Source of the DNA: Streptomyces nymphaeiformis
GTDB taxonomy: Bacteria > Actinomycetota > Actinomycetes > Streptomycetales > Streptomycetaceae
Reading direction: 5' to 3'
Assembly (NCBI RefSeq): GCF_014203895.1
Contig: NZ_JACHJY010000001.1
Location: 248,001 to 312,000 of the forward strand
DNA length: 64,000 nt
The stretch's first letter is position 1; each line of letters starts with the position of its first letter. Of the stretch, positions 33,690 through 41,282 are shown piece after piece. A program made the translations under genes and the position numbers. The notes under the pieces are model-generated. The model was not told where the DNA came from. It did not search any database and saw only the letters and a program-made list of their open reading frames with translations.

Positions 33690-34997
33690 GTGGCACGTAT
33701 GCGTGCAGGACTGGTTCTGGCGACGGCCCTCGTCGCCGGCATCGCACCGGTGGCGCTCGGGGGAGCCGCGGCCGCGGCCGCGCCGGCGGTGAACCGGGCG
33801 GAGGCCGCCGTGGAACCGGGCGCGGTGGTCCAGGACGGGGGACCGGCGAAGGTGTGGGCCGGCGAGGAGGGCCCGGGGACGATCCGCTTCCGCGCCAACG
33901 TGCCGGCCGGGGTGACCGGTCCGGTGACGGCGACGCTCGGGTTCGGCAAGCCGGTCTCGACGTGGCCCGCCGCCGGCGAGCCGTACCGGATCGCGGCCGG
34001 GCTCCGCACGACCGCGTCGGTGAACGGGTCCGACCCGGTTCCCGTCTCCTGGTACCCGGCCCGCGATGACGACCAGGAGCCGATCGACGTCGTCCTCCCC
34101 GCCGTCGAGGCCCGCTCCACCCTCGACTACGCCGTGACGCTCGACCTCGCGTCCTCCAGCGCCTGGTTCGGCTCGTTCTACCTGTCGGTGACGCTGAAGG
34201 ACGCCCAGGGGAACGTGGTCTCGCAGGGCAAGGCCGACGTCGACGTCGTCCTCGGCACCCCCGAGGCGGCCCTCCGCGGGGCGGTCCACGCCCGTGACAA
34301 GGACGGCGTCCTGTGGCGGTACGAGGCGACCGGCGCGACCGACGGCAAGCTGACGGCGCGCAAGCGCGTCGGCGGCGGCTGGGGCGTCTACACGGCCATC
34401 GTCCCGTTCGGCGCCCGCACCACCGCGGACGGGCAGGGCGACCTGGTGGCCCGGGACAAGGACGGCGTCCTCTGGTTCTACAAGGGCTCGGGCGACCCGG
34501 ACGCCCCCTTCAAGCCCCGCGTGCGCGTCGACGACGGCTGGAACACCTACACCGCCATCGCCGCCAGCGGGTACGGCCTGGTCGCCCGCGACAAGGACGG
34601 CGTCCTGTGGAACCTCCCTCGGGGCGACGCGACCACGTTCTGGCCGCGCGTGCGCATCGGCGGCGGCTGGAACGCCTACACGCGGATCACCGGGTACGCG
34701 GACGGCCTGGTCGCCCGTGACGCGGCCGGCGTCCTGTGGAAGTACAACGCCCGCACCGTCGCGTGGTCGCCGAGCACCCCGTTCGACGCCCGCGCCAAGG
34801 TCGGCGGCGGCTGGAACGTCTACAACACGCTCGTCGGCACCGAGGACCTCGGCCGCTGGAACGGCCTGGACCTCCTCGCCCGCACCACCGGCGGCGAGCT
34901 CTACGCCTACAAGGGCAAGGCGTCCGGCTTCGGCCACGTCCCGACGACCCGCACCAGGGTCGGCTGGGGCTGGGGCATCTACAACATCGTCATCTGA
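33690..34997 (+). CDS. Secreted five-bladed propeller protein, paralogue 1
   Basis: The 435-residue protein has a Sec signal peptide (LVLATALVAGIAPVALGGAAAAAAP). An N-terminal beta-rich domain (~35-190) starts EPGAVVQDGG...AGEEGPGTIRF. Five ~47-residue repeats follow, each of the form GLVARDKDGVLW ... PRVRIGGGWNAYT. Five such blades match the tachylectin-2-like lectin propeller, or FG-GAP-like repeats seen in Streptomyces exoproteins. The Cys pair seen in the two paralogues is replaced here (ASVNGSDPVPV). The GTG at 33690 has GGGGGAG only 3 nt upstream; ATG 33699 is the alternative. No membrane or LPXTG anchor is seen. Glycan binding is inference. Confidence 0.82.
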   Translation: MARMRAGLVLATALVAGIAPVALGGAAAAAAPAVNRAEAAVEPGAVVQDGGPAKVWAGEEGPGTIRFRANVPAGVTGPVTATLGFGKPVSTWPAAGEPYRIAAGLRTTASVNGSDPVPVSWYPARDDDQEPIDVVLPAVEARSTLDYAVTLDLASSSAWFGSFYLSVTLKDAQGNVVSQGKADVDVVLGTPEAALRGAVHARDKDGVLWRYEATGATDGKLTARKRVGGGWGVYTAIVPFGARTTADGQGDLVARDKDGVLWFYKGSGDPDAPFKPRVRVDDGWNTYTAIAASGYGLVARDKDGVLWNLPRGDATTFWPRVRIGGGWNAYTRITGYADGLVARDAAGVLWKYNARTVAWSPSTPFDARAKVGGGWNVYNTLVGTEDLGRWNGLDLLARTTGGELYAYKGKASGFGHVPTTRTRVGWGWGIYNIVI

Positions 34998-35026
34998 GTG
35001 ATCTGACGAGAATTCCGGGGGGATCC

Positions 35027-36340
35027 ATGAGACACACCACTCGAACGCTCCTGGTCGCGGCGAGCGCCCTGCTCGCCGCACTGATCCCCCCGGCCGCCGG
35101 AGGGGCGACGGCACTCGCCGCGCCCCTCGCGGCGCTCGCCCCCGCGCCACCATCACCGGCGGCCGTGTCCGCGCAGGCCCCCGGCACCGTCGTGCAGCGG
35201 GGCGGCACGCTCCACGTCCCCTCCGGCGAAGAGGGGTCCGTCACCACCTACTTCGGGGCCGCGCTGCCCGGTGACGCGACCGGCACCGTGAAGGCCCGGC
35301 TGCTCCTGTCCAACCTCGACTGGCCGCCCGAGGGCTCCGACGAACACATCCCCTCCGAGCTGTACCACACGCGATGGTCCTGCTCCGTGAACGGCGGCGC
35401 GTTCGTCGACTGCCCGTACGGGGGTGAAGGCTTCGTCCTCCCGGAGACCCAGGCCGCTCCCTTCCTCACCTACGCCGTCCGCGTCGACGCCGACTCGGGG
35501 GCGGCGAGCAACCCGCTCCTCTTCGGCTCCTTCGACGTCTTCGACACGGCGGGCCGCCGGATCGCCACGGGCGGGGCCGGGTTCGAGTTCGACCTCGGCA
35601 CCCCCGAGGCCAGGCACCGCACGGTCCTGCACGCCCGGGACCGGAGCGGAGTGCTCTGGCAGTACGAGGGCACGGGCAAGGCGGCGACGCCCTTCAAGCC
35701 CCGGCAGCGGGTCGGCGGCGGCTGGGGCGGCTACACCGCGCTCACCCGGCTCGGCACGCCGACCGCCGACGGCAAGGGCGACCTCGTGGCCCGCGACACC
35801 GACGGCGTCCTCTGGTACTACCGGGGCTCCGGCGACCTCTCCGCCCCCTTCTGGCCGCGCGTGCGGATCGGCGGTGGCTGGAACGCGTACACCTCCCTCG
35901 CCGGCACCTCCACCGGGCTCCTCGCCCGCGACCGGGACGGCGTCCTGTGGCACTACCGGAGCCTGTACGGCGCTCCCCTCTCCGCGCCCTTCGCCCCGCG
36001 CGCCCGCGTCGGCGGCGGGTGGAACGCGTACACCTCCCTCACCGCCCTCGACGGGACCGTCCTGGCCAGGGACACGGGCGGCGCGCTCTGGGCCTACCAC
36101 CCGAGCGGCTCCTTCGATCCCACCGTCCCGCTGCGGCCGCGCGTCCGCGTCGGCGGCGGCTGGAACGTCTACACGGCCCTCGCCGGCACCGGCGACCTGG
36201 GCTTCGAGACCTCCCACGACCTGCTGGCCCGCGACCGGGACGGCGTGCTCTGGGCGTACGAGGGCAACTACTTCGGAGTGCCCAGGGTGCCCCGGACGGC
36301 GGTCGGTCGGGGCTGGAACATCTACGACACCCTCCTCTGA
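35027..36340 (+). CDS. Secreted five-bladed propeller protein, paralogue 2
   Basis: The 437-residue protein has a signal peptide (RTLLVAASALLAALIPPAAGGATALAAP), a short Ala/Pro linker and the same N-terminal domain (APGTVVQRGGTLHVPSGEEGSVTTYF). A probable disulfide pair lies in CSVNGGAFVDC (~126-136). Five blades follow, each with ARDxDGVLW and GGGWNxYT, ending AVGRGWNIYDTLL. The ATG at 35027 lies behind GGGGGGATCC, 29 bp after the previous stop. Same order and size as paralogues 1 and 3, so the trio arose by tandem duplication. Likely released to the medium or wall and binding sugar or another ligand with several pockets; unproven. Confidence 0.84.
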   Translation: MRHTTRTLLVAASALLAALIPPAAGGATALAAPLAALAPAPPSPAAVSAQAPGTVVQRGGTLHVPSGEEGSVTTYFGAALPGDATGTVKARLLLSNLDWPPEGSDEHIPSELYHTRWSCSVNGGAFVDCPYGGEGFVLPETQAAPFLTYAVRVDADSGAASNPLLFGSFDVFDTAGRRIATGGAGFEFDLGTPEARHRTVLHARDRSGVLWQYEGTGKAATPFKPRQRVGGGWGGYTALTRLGTPTADGKGDLVARDTDGVLWYYRGSGDLSAPFWPRVRIGGGWNAYTSLAGTSTGLLARDRDGVLWHYRSLYGAPLSAPFAPRARVGGGWNAYTSLTALDGTVLARDTGGALWAYHPSGSFDPTVPLRPRVRVGGGWNVYTALAGTGDLGFETSHDLLARDRDGVLWAYEGNYFGVPRVPRTAVGRGWNIYDTLL

Positions 36341-36371
36341 CGGAAGTTCGACGGAAGCCCGGGGAAACGCC

Positions 36372-37667
36372 ATGAGACAGCTGCGCAGAGTCCTCGTCAC
36401 GGCGGGCCTCGCCCTCGCCCTCACCTCCACCGCCCTGGCCGGCGGGGCCACCACGGCCGCCGCCGCGCCCGAGCCCGGCACCCTCGTCCAGGAGGGCGGC
36501 GCGCTCGGCGTGCCGGCCGGCGAGGAGGGGCCCGTCACCACCCGGCTCACCGCCACCCTGCCGCCCGGCTTCTCCGGGACGATCCCGGGACAGCGCCTCG
36601 CCTTCCAGGCCCTCTCCGGAATCCCGGGGGACCGGCCAGGCCCGCGGATCACCTCGACCTGCGCGGTCGACGGCGGGGCCTTCGCGCCCTGCGCCTGGGA
36701 CTCGCCCGACCCGGAGACGGTCGACGGCGTCTGGCTGCTGTTCGACCTGCCGGCGGCCCACGTGCCGGCCGGCGCCTCCACCGTCACGTACGACATCACC
36801 GTGGACGCCGGCTCGGACCTCGCCCAGCTCGGTCACCTCTCCACCGCAGTCGACCTGCGCGACACGGCCGGCACGGTCGTCGCCGAGGGCGAACTGGCCT
36901 TCTCCTTCGAGCAGGGGACCCCGGAGGCCTGGCTCCGGGGCTCGCTGCACGCCCGCGACCGGGACGGCGTCCTCTGGCAGTACGACGCCACCGGGTACCG
37001 CGACACCCCGCTCAAGCCGCGCAAGCGGGTCGGCGGCGGCTGGAACGCGTACACCGCCCTCACCAAGCTCGACCGCACGACCGCCGCCGGCGCGGGCGAC
37101 CTCGTGGCCCGCGACCGGGACGGCGTCCTCTGGTACTACCGGGGCAGCCGGCGGGAGGGCGCGCCCTTCGAGCCGCGCCGGCGGGTCGGCGGCGGCTGGA
37201 ACGCGTACACGAGCCTCGTCGGGCTGCCCGGCGGCGACCTGTTCGCCCGCGACCGGGACGGCGTCCTCTGGCGCTACCCGGGGACCGGCCTGGCCGCGCA
37301 GCCGTTCGGACGCCGGGTGCGGGTCGGCGGCGGGTGGAACGCGTACAGGAGCATCGTCGCCTTCGGGGACGGCCTGATCGCCCACACCCCGGACGGCCGG
37401 CAGTGGCGCTACGAGAAGGCCGACGACTGGGATCCGGCCGTGCCCTTCAAGCCCCGCCGCGCCGTCGGCGGCGGCTGGAACGTCTACACCGCCCTGGCCG
37501 GGACGGGCCGGATCGGTCCCTCCGCGAGCGACGGGCCGTCCCTCGCGGCCCGGACCGGGGACGGCAGGCTCGTGGTCTATGGCGTGGTGTGGTTCGACGG
37601 CAAGAGCGAGCCGTACTACCCCCGGCCCGGCGGCTGGGGCTGGAACGTCTACGACCTGCTCGTCTGA
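36372..37667 (+). CDS. Secreted five-bladed propeller protein, paralogue 3
   Basis: The 431-residue protein has a signal peptide (VLVTAGLALALTSTALAGGATTAAAAP). The N-terminal domain begins EPGTLVQEGGALGVPAGEEGPVTTRL and has the Cys pair CAVDGGAFAPC. Five blades follow with RVGGGWNAYT; the last is degenerate (PRPGGWGWNVYDLLV), and blade 4 has HTPDGRQW in place of ARDxDGVLW. The ATG at 36372 is 31 bp after the previous stop; GGGGAAACGCC precedes it. It is the last gene before a strong terminator at 37675, so the putative operon MMPL-P1-P2-P3 ends here. Confidence 0.84.
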   Translation: MRQLRRVLVTAGLALALTSTALAGGATTAAAAPEPGTLVQEGGALGVPAGEEGPVTTRLTATLPPGFSGTIPGQRLAFQALSGIPGDRPGPRITSTCAVDGGAFAPCAWDSPDPETVDGVWLLFDLPAAHVPAGASTVTYDITVDAGSDLAQLGHLSTAVDLRDTAGTVVAEGELAFSFEQGTPEAWLRGSLHARDRDGVLWQYDATGYRDTPLKPRKRVGGGWNAYTALTKLDRTTAAGAGDLVARDRDGVLWYYRGSRREGAPFEPRRRVGGGWNAYTSLVGLPGGDLFARDRDGVLWRYPGTGLAAQPFGRRVRVGGGWNAYRSIVAFGDGLIAHTPDGRQWRYEKADDWDPAVPFKPRRAVGGGWNVYTALAGTGRIGPSASDGPSLAARTGDGRLVVYGVVWFDGKSEPYYPRPGGWGWNVYDLLV

Positions 37668-37674
37668 GCACGGG

Positions 37675-37703
37675 GAAGGCCCCCGCCGTGGGCGGGGGCC
37701 TTC
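37675..37703. terminator. Bidirectional terminator
   Basis: Perfect 13-bp arms GAAGGCCCCCGCC/GGCGGGGGCCTTC with a GTG loop, between the third propeller gene and the convergent small HTH gene. Confidence 0.9.
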
Positions 37704-37720
37704 GCCCGGGGCGAGCGGGG

Positions 37721-37918
37721 TCAGTCGCGGCGGGCCCGGTTGCCGGGGCGGCCGGCGACCCAGGCGCGGATGGTGTCCGCGTACCAGTAGGGCTTGCCCG
37801 ACTCCACCTGGTCCGGTGCCGGGAGCAGCCCGTGCTTCCGGTAGGAGCGGATCGTGTCCGGCTGCACACGGATGTGTGCGGCGATGTCCTTGTACGACCA
37901 GAGCCTTCTGTCCGTCAT
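37721..37918 (-). CDS. Small MerR/AlpA-like helix-turn-helix protein
   Basis: The 65-residue protein is little more than a winged HTH of the MerR/excisionase type: LWSYKDIAAHIRVQPDTIRSYRKHGLLPAPDQVESGKPYWYADTIRAWVAGRPGNR. Such proteins are common in Streptomyces as small DNA-binding regulators or excisionase relatives. The ATG at 37918 follows GGGAGG. No integrase or phage genes are nearby, so a regulatory role is more likely than excision. It was easy to miss because of its size, but RBS, codon use and domain all agree. Confidence 0.82.
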   Translation of the reverse strand: MTDRRLWSYKDIAAHIRVQPDTIRSYRKHGLLPAPDQVESGKPYWYADTIRAWVAGRPGNRARRD

Positions 37919-38220
37919 GCCCGGTACCTCCCTGCGCGCCGTGCAGCGGCGGCGGGGGTGCCGTTCGGGGGCGCTGCGCGGCGGGCGGTTGATCAGCCTT
38001 TGCCCCGTGCAACGCCCCTCCCGACGGGAGGGCAGCGGCTGTCGAGCGCCTGTGACGCAAAGCCCGCGTAACGGAGACATACGTGACGCCGGAGGGACCC
38101 GTGTGACGGAAGCGGAACACGCGCCTGTCGGTGTGTCCGCGTGCGTCACCCCTGGTCAGAGCGGTATGCGCGGGGCCTCGCGCCGGTCATACGCCGGCCG
38201 GTCATGCGCCGGGGGACGCG
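37919..38220. other. Intergenic region with hairpin and direct repeat
   Basis: No gene is supported in this stretch upstream of the small HTH gene. It contains a hairpin CCCTCCC-GAC-GGGAGGG (38016-38032), possibly the terminator of the IolE-like gene, and a 15-bp tandem direct repeat GCCGGTCATACGCCG (38182-38196 and 38197-38211, one mismatch). Confidence 0.5.
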
Positions 38221-39141
38221 TCACACACCGCACGAGCGGAGGAAGCTCCGGGTCCGCAGGGCGATCGGGTACGGCACGTCCGGCTCGCACGGGTACATGT
38301 CCTGCTCGACGATCGCGAACAGGTCCACCCCAAGCGCCGATGCGGCGGCGAGCACCGGTTCCAGCGCGGGCACCCCCGACGGCGGCTCGCACATCACGCC
38401 CCGCGCCACCGCGGGACCGAACGGCACCCCCTCGGCCGCCACCCCGGCGAGCACCTCCGGGTCGACCTGCTTGAGGTGGAGGTAGCCGATCCGCTCCCCG
38501 TACGTCTCGATCAGCTTGACGCTGTCCCCGCCGGCGTACGCGTAGTGCCCGGTGTCCAGGCAGAGCGCGACCGCGTCCGGATCGGTCGCGTCGAGGAAGC
38601 GCGCCACGCTCTCCTCGCCGTCGATGTGGGTGTCGGCGTGCGGATGGACCACGATCCGCAGCCCGTACCGCTCGCGCACCTCCCGCCCCAGACGCTCCGT
38701 CAGCCGCGTCAGATCCTGCCACTGCCCGGCCGTGAGCACGGGCTCCTCCAGGACCTCGCCGGTCCTGTCGTCCCGCCAGAACGACGGGATGACCACCAGA
38801 TGCCCGGCGCCCACGGCCTGCGCGAGGGCGGCGTTCTCGGCGACGTGCGCCCAGGTCCGGTCCCAGACGTCCGGGCCGTGGTGGAGGCCGGTGAAGACGG
38901 TCCCCGCCGAGACCCGCAGCCCGCGCCGCGCGGTCTCCTCCATGAGGACGGCCGGATCGGTGGGCAGATAGCCGTACGGACCCAGCTCGATCCACGTGTA
39001 GCCGGCGCCCGACACCTCGTCGAGGAACCGCTGCCACGGCACCTGCCGGGGGTCGTCGGGGAACCACACCCCCCACGAGTCGGGGGCCGATCCGATGCGG
39101 ATCCGGGACGGTGGCGACGGCTGCGGCGACGGCTTCGTCAT
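38221..39141 (-). CDS. IolE/IolI-like sugar phosphate isomerase/epimerase
   Basis: The 306-residue xylose-isomerase-like TIM barrel reads RIGSAPDSWGVWFPDDPRQVPW, then WIELGPYGYLPTDP, IVVHPHADTHIDGEE, ALCLDTGHYAYAGGD and GYLHLKQVD. The metal-binding Glu/Asp/His residues of the family are present. In actinobacterial inositol clusters such a protein acts as 2-keto-myo-inositol dehydratase (IolE) or isomerase (IolI); which one is not decided. The ATG at 39141 is preferred (AAGGTGG upstream) over a GTG at 39150. It is divergent from iolC with a palindrome and a sigma-70-like promoter between them. Confidence 0.82.
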   Translation of the reverse strand: MTKPSPQPSPPSRIRIGSAPDSWGVWFPDDPRQVPWQRFLDEVSGAGYTWIELGPYGYLPTDPAVLMEETARRGLRVSAGTVFTGLHHGPDVWDRTWAHVAENAALAQAVGAGHLVVIPSFWRDDRTGEVLEEPVLTAGQWQDLTRLTERLGREVRERYGLRIVVHPHADTHIDGEESVARFLDATDPDAVALCLDTGHYAYAGGDSVKLIETYGERIGYLHLKQVDPEVLAGVAAEGVPFGPAVARGVMCEPPSGVPALEPVLAAASALGVDLFAIVEQDMYPCEPDVPYPIALRTRSFLRSCGV

Positions 39142-39195
39142 GCCTGCCACCTTGGCCGTGGGCCGAGAGCAGCGTCAAGCGGTGGGGTCGTCCGA

Positions 39196-39207
39196 ATGTC
39201 CGGACAT
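39196..39207. promoter_or_regulatory. Operator-like palindrome in iol divergent promoter
   Basis: ATGTCCGGACAT is a perfect 12-bp palindrome ending 4 bp before the -35 of the iolC promoter. It is probably the site of the inositol regulator, which is not in this window. Confidence 0.55.
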
Positions 39208-39211
39208 GTCG

Positions 39212-39241
39212 TTGACACGCCTCCCGGCGGACGACTAGACC
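39212..39241 (+). promoter_or_regulatory. Sigma-70-type promoter of iolC
   Basis: -35 TTGACA (39212-39217), 18-bp spacer, -10 TAGACC (39236-39241), about 40 bp upstream of the iolC GTG. A good match to the HrdB consensus. Confidence 0.65.
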
Positions 39242-39281
39242 TGGGGACGGGGCCGACGGCGGTCCGACCGAGAGGTGGCGC

Positions 39282-40259
39282 GTGGAGACGGAGCCGTACG
39301 ACCTGATCGCCATGGGGCGCCTCGGCGTGGACCTCTACCCGCTCCAGACCGGCGTCGGACTCGACCGGGTCGACACCTTCCGCAAGTTCCTCGGCGGCTC
39401 CGCGGCCAACGTCGCCGTCGCCGCCGCCCGCCTCGGCCGCCGCGTCGCGCTCGTCTCGCGCACCGGTGCCGACCCCTTCGGCGCCTATCTGCGCCGCGAG
39501 CTCAAGGGCTTCGCCGTGGACGACCGCTGGGTGACGGAGGTCGACGAGTACCCCACGCCCGTCACCTTCTGCGCGCTCTTCCCGCCCGACGACTTCCCGC
39601 TGTACTTCTACCGCCGCCCGCAGGCCCCCGACCTGGAGATCCGGCCGCACGAGCTGGACCTCGACGCGATCCGCGCCGCCCGGGTCTTCTGGGCGACCGG
39701 CACCGGCCTGTGCGCCGAACCCAGCCGCTCCGCGACCCTGGAGGCGCTGCGGGCCAGGTCCGGCCGGGAGACGACGGTCCTCGACCTGGACTGGCGGCCG
39801 ATGTTCTGGACGGACCCGGCGGCGGCCCGCCCGTACTACACCGAGGCGCTGCGGCACGCGACGGTCGCCGTCGGCAACCTCGACGAGTGCGAGGTCGCCA
39901 CGGGGGAGCGGGAGCCGGAGGCCGCCGCCCGCGCGCTCCTCGCCTGCGGCTCGGTCCGCCTCGCCGTCGTCAAGCAGGGCCCCGCGGGCGTCCTCGCGCT
40001 CGCCGCCGACGGGACCCGCGCCGAGGTGCCGCCGCTGCCGGTCGAGGTCGTCAACGGGCTGGGCGCGGGCGACGCGTTCGGCGGTGCGCTCGTCCACGGA
40101 CTGCTGGCGGGCCGGGACCTCGCCACGACCCTGCGCCACGCCAACGCCGCGGGCGCGATCGTCGCGGGCCGCCTGGCCTGCTCCTCCGCGATGCCGGACG
40201 CGGCGGAGATCGCGGAGGCCCTCGCGACGGGCAGCGGCAGCCTGCCGGAACGGGGGTAG
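39282..40259 (+). CDS. iolC: 5-dehydro-2-deoxygluconokinase (PfkB family)
   Basis: The 325-residue PfkB/ribokinase-family protein has FLGGSAANVAVAAARLGRRVALVSRTG (substrate lid). The anion hole/catalytic motif is VNGLGAGDAFGGALVHGLL (~257-275, catalytic Asp in GAGD). In the inositol pathway IolC phosphorylates 2-deoxy-5-keto-D-gluconate. The assignment rests on this fold plus the iolB-iolD-mmsA genes that follow. The GTG start at 39282 has GAGAGG upstream. Its promoter and an operator-like palindrome lie in the divergent region with the IolE-like gene. Confidence 0.9.
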   Translation: METEPYDLIAMGRLGVDLYPLQTGVGLDRVDTFRKFLGGSAANVAVAAARLGRRVALVSRTGADPFGAYLRRELKGFAVDDRWVTEVDEYPTPVTFCALFPPDDFPLYFYRRPQAPDLEIRPHELDLDAIRAARVFWATGTGLCAEPSRSATLEALRARSGRETTVLDLDWRPMFWTDPAAARPYYTEALRHATVAVGNLDECEVATGEREPEAAARALLACGSVRLAVVKQGPAGVLALAADGTRAEVPPLPVEVVNGLGAGDAFGGALVHGLLAGRDLATTLRHANAAGAIVAGRLACSSAMPDAAEIAEALATGSGSLPERG

Positions 40260-40268
40260 GGATCCGCC

Positions 40269-41282
40269 ATGAGCCCCGACCGCCCCACCGAGCACCCCGG
40301 CCCGACCGGATCCGGCCCCGCCCGGCCCTCAACAGGCCCCGCCCCGGCCGCCGTGCGCCCCGATCGCCCCGCAACGGGCCCCGCCCCGGCCGCCGCGCGC
40401 ACCGACCGCCCCGCCGCGAGCCCCGCCCCGGCCGCCGTGCGCCCCGCCCGGCCCGTCATGGACCCCGACCCGGCGCCCTCCCTCCACCTCCCCGCCGGGA
40501 CCGCCGCCCGTGGCCCGTACGTCGTCGACATCGACCCCGACCGGGCCGGATGGGCGTACTCCTCCCTCCGGGTCCTCGTCCTCGGAGCCGGTGAGATCCA
40601 CTCCTTCGAGAGCGGGGATCGCGAATGGGTCGTGCTTCCCCTCTCCGGTGCCTGTAGCGTGCGCGTCGACGGCGAGATCCTCGAACTCCAGGGCCGCGCG
40701 AGCGTGTTCGACGGGGTGACCGACTTCGCCTACGTACCGCGCGACACCCACGCCCAGATCGCCTCCGGCGCGGGAGGCCGCTTCGCTTTGGCAGGAGCGA
40801 AGTGCGAGCGACGACTCCCCGCCCGCTACGGCCCCGCGCCGGAGGTTCCCGTCGAGACCCGCGGCAGCGGCAACCGGGCCCGCCGGGTGCGGAACTTCGC
40901 CTCGGCCGACGCCTTCGACTGCGACCGACTCATCGCCGTCGAGGTCGTCACCCCCGGCGGGAACTGGTCCTCCTACCCGCCGCACAAGCACGACGAGCAC
41001 CGCCCGGGCGCCGAGTCCGTCCTGGAGGAGATCTACTACTACGAGGTCCAGGGCCCCCACGGCCTCGCCTACCAGCGGATCTCGCCCTCCAGGCCCGGCG
41101 GCGCCGAACTGCTCGCCGAGGTCCGGGACGGCGACGCGGTCCTCGTGCCCGACGGCTGGCACGGGCCCTCGATCGCCCAGCCGGGGCACGACCTCTACTA
41201 CCTCAACGTCATGGCGGGCCCCGGCCCCGAACGGGAGTGGAAGATCTGTTTCCACCCGGACCACACGGAGGGATACGCATGA
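40269..41282 (+). CDS. iolB: 5-deoxy-glucuronate isomerase with repeat-built N-terminal extension
   Basis: The 337-residue protein is a double cupin from residue ~70 onwards. Metal-site-like residues lie in WSSYPPHKHDEHRPGAESVLEEIYYY, with VPDGWHGPSIAQPGHDLYYLNVMAGP later. This matches IolB, which isomerises 5-deoxy-glucuronate to 2-deoxy-5-keto-gluconate. Unusually, the first ~64 residues are a Pro/Ala/Arg-rich tail holding three 14-residue repeats (GPAPAAVRPDRPAT type) encoded by 42-bp tandem DNA repeats. ATG 40269 has GTAGGGA upstream, while an internal ATG at 40458 just before the cupin has no RBS. The stop overlaps the iolD start (ATGA). Confidence 0.9.
   Translation: MSPDRPTEHPGPTGSGPARPSTGPAPAAVRPDRPATGPAPAAARTDRPAASPAPAAVRPARPVMDPDPAPSLHLPAGTAARGPYVVDIDPDRAGWAYSSLRVLVLGAGEIHSFESGDREWVVLPLSGACSVRVDGEILELQGRASVFDGVTDFAYVPRDTHAQIASGAGGRFALAGAKCERRLPARYGPAPEVPVETRGSGNRARRVRNFASADAFDCDRLIAVEVVTPGGNWSSYPPHKHDEHRPGAESVLEEIYYYEVQGPHGLAYQRISPSRPGGAELLAEVRDGDAVLVPDGWHGPSIAQPGHDLYYLNVMAGPGPEREWKICFHPDHTEGYA
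40335..40460 (+). repeat. 42-bp tandem repeat (x3) inside iolB
   Basis: Three in-frame 42-bp units encode the 14-residue repeats of the IolB N-terminal extension. The units differ at several bases, so they are not a very recent expansion. Confidence 0.85.

Noticed and set aside
31422..37667. Lipid or antibiotic biosynthetic gene cluster around the MMPL gene
   Set aside because: No synthases, acyl carriers or tailoring enzymes are present; only the transporter and propeller proteins.
37721..37918. Excisionase of an integrated element
   Set aside because: The small HTH fits, but no integrase, attachment repeats or phage genes are nearby.
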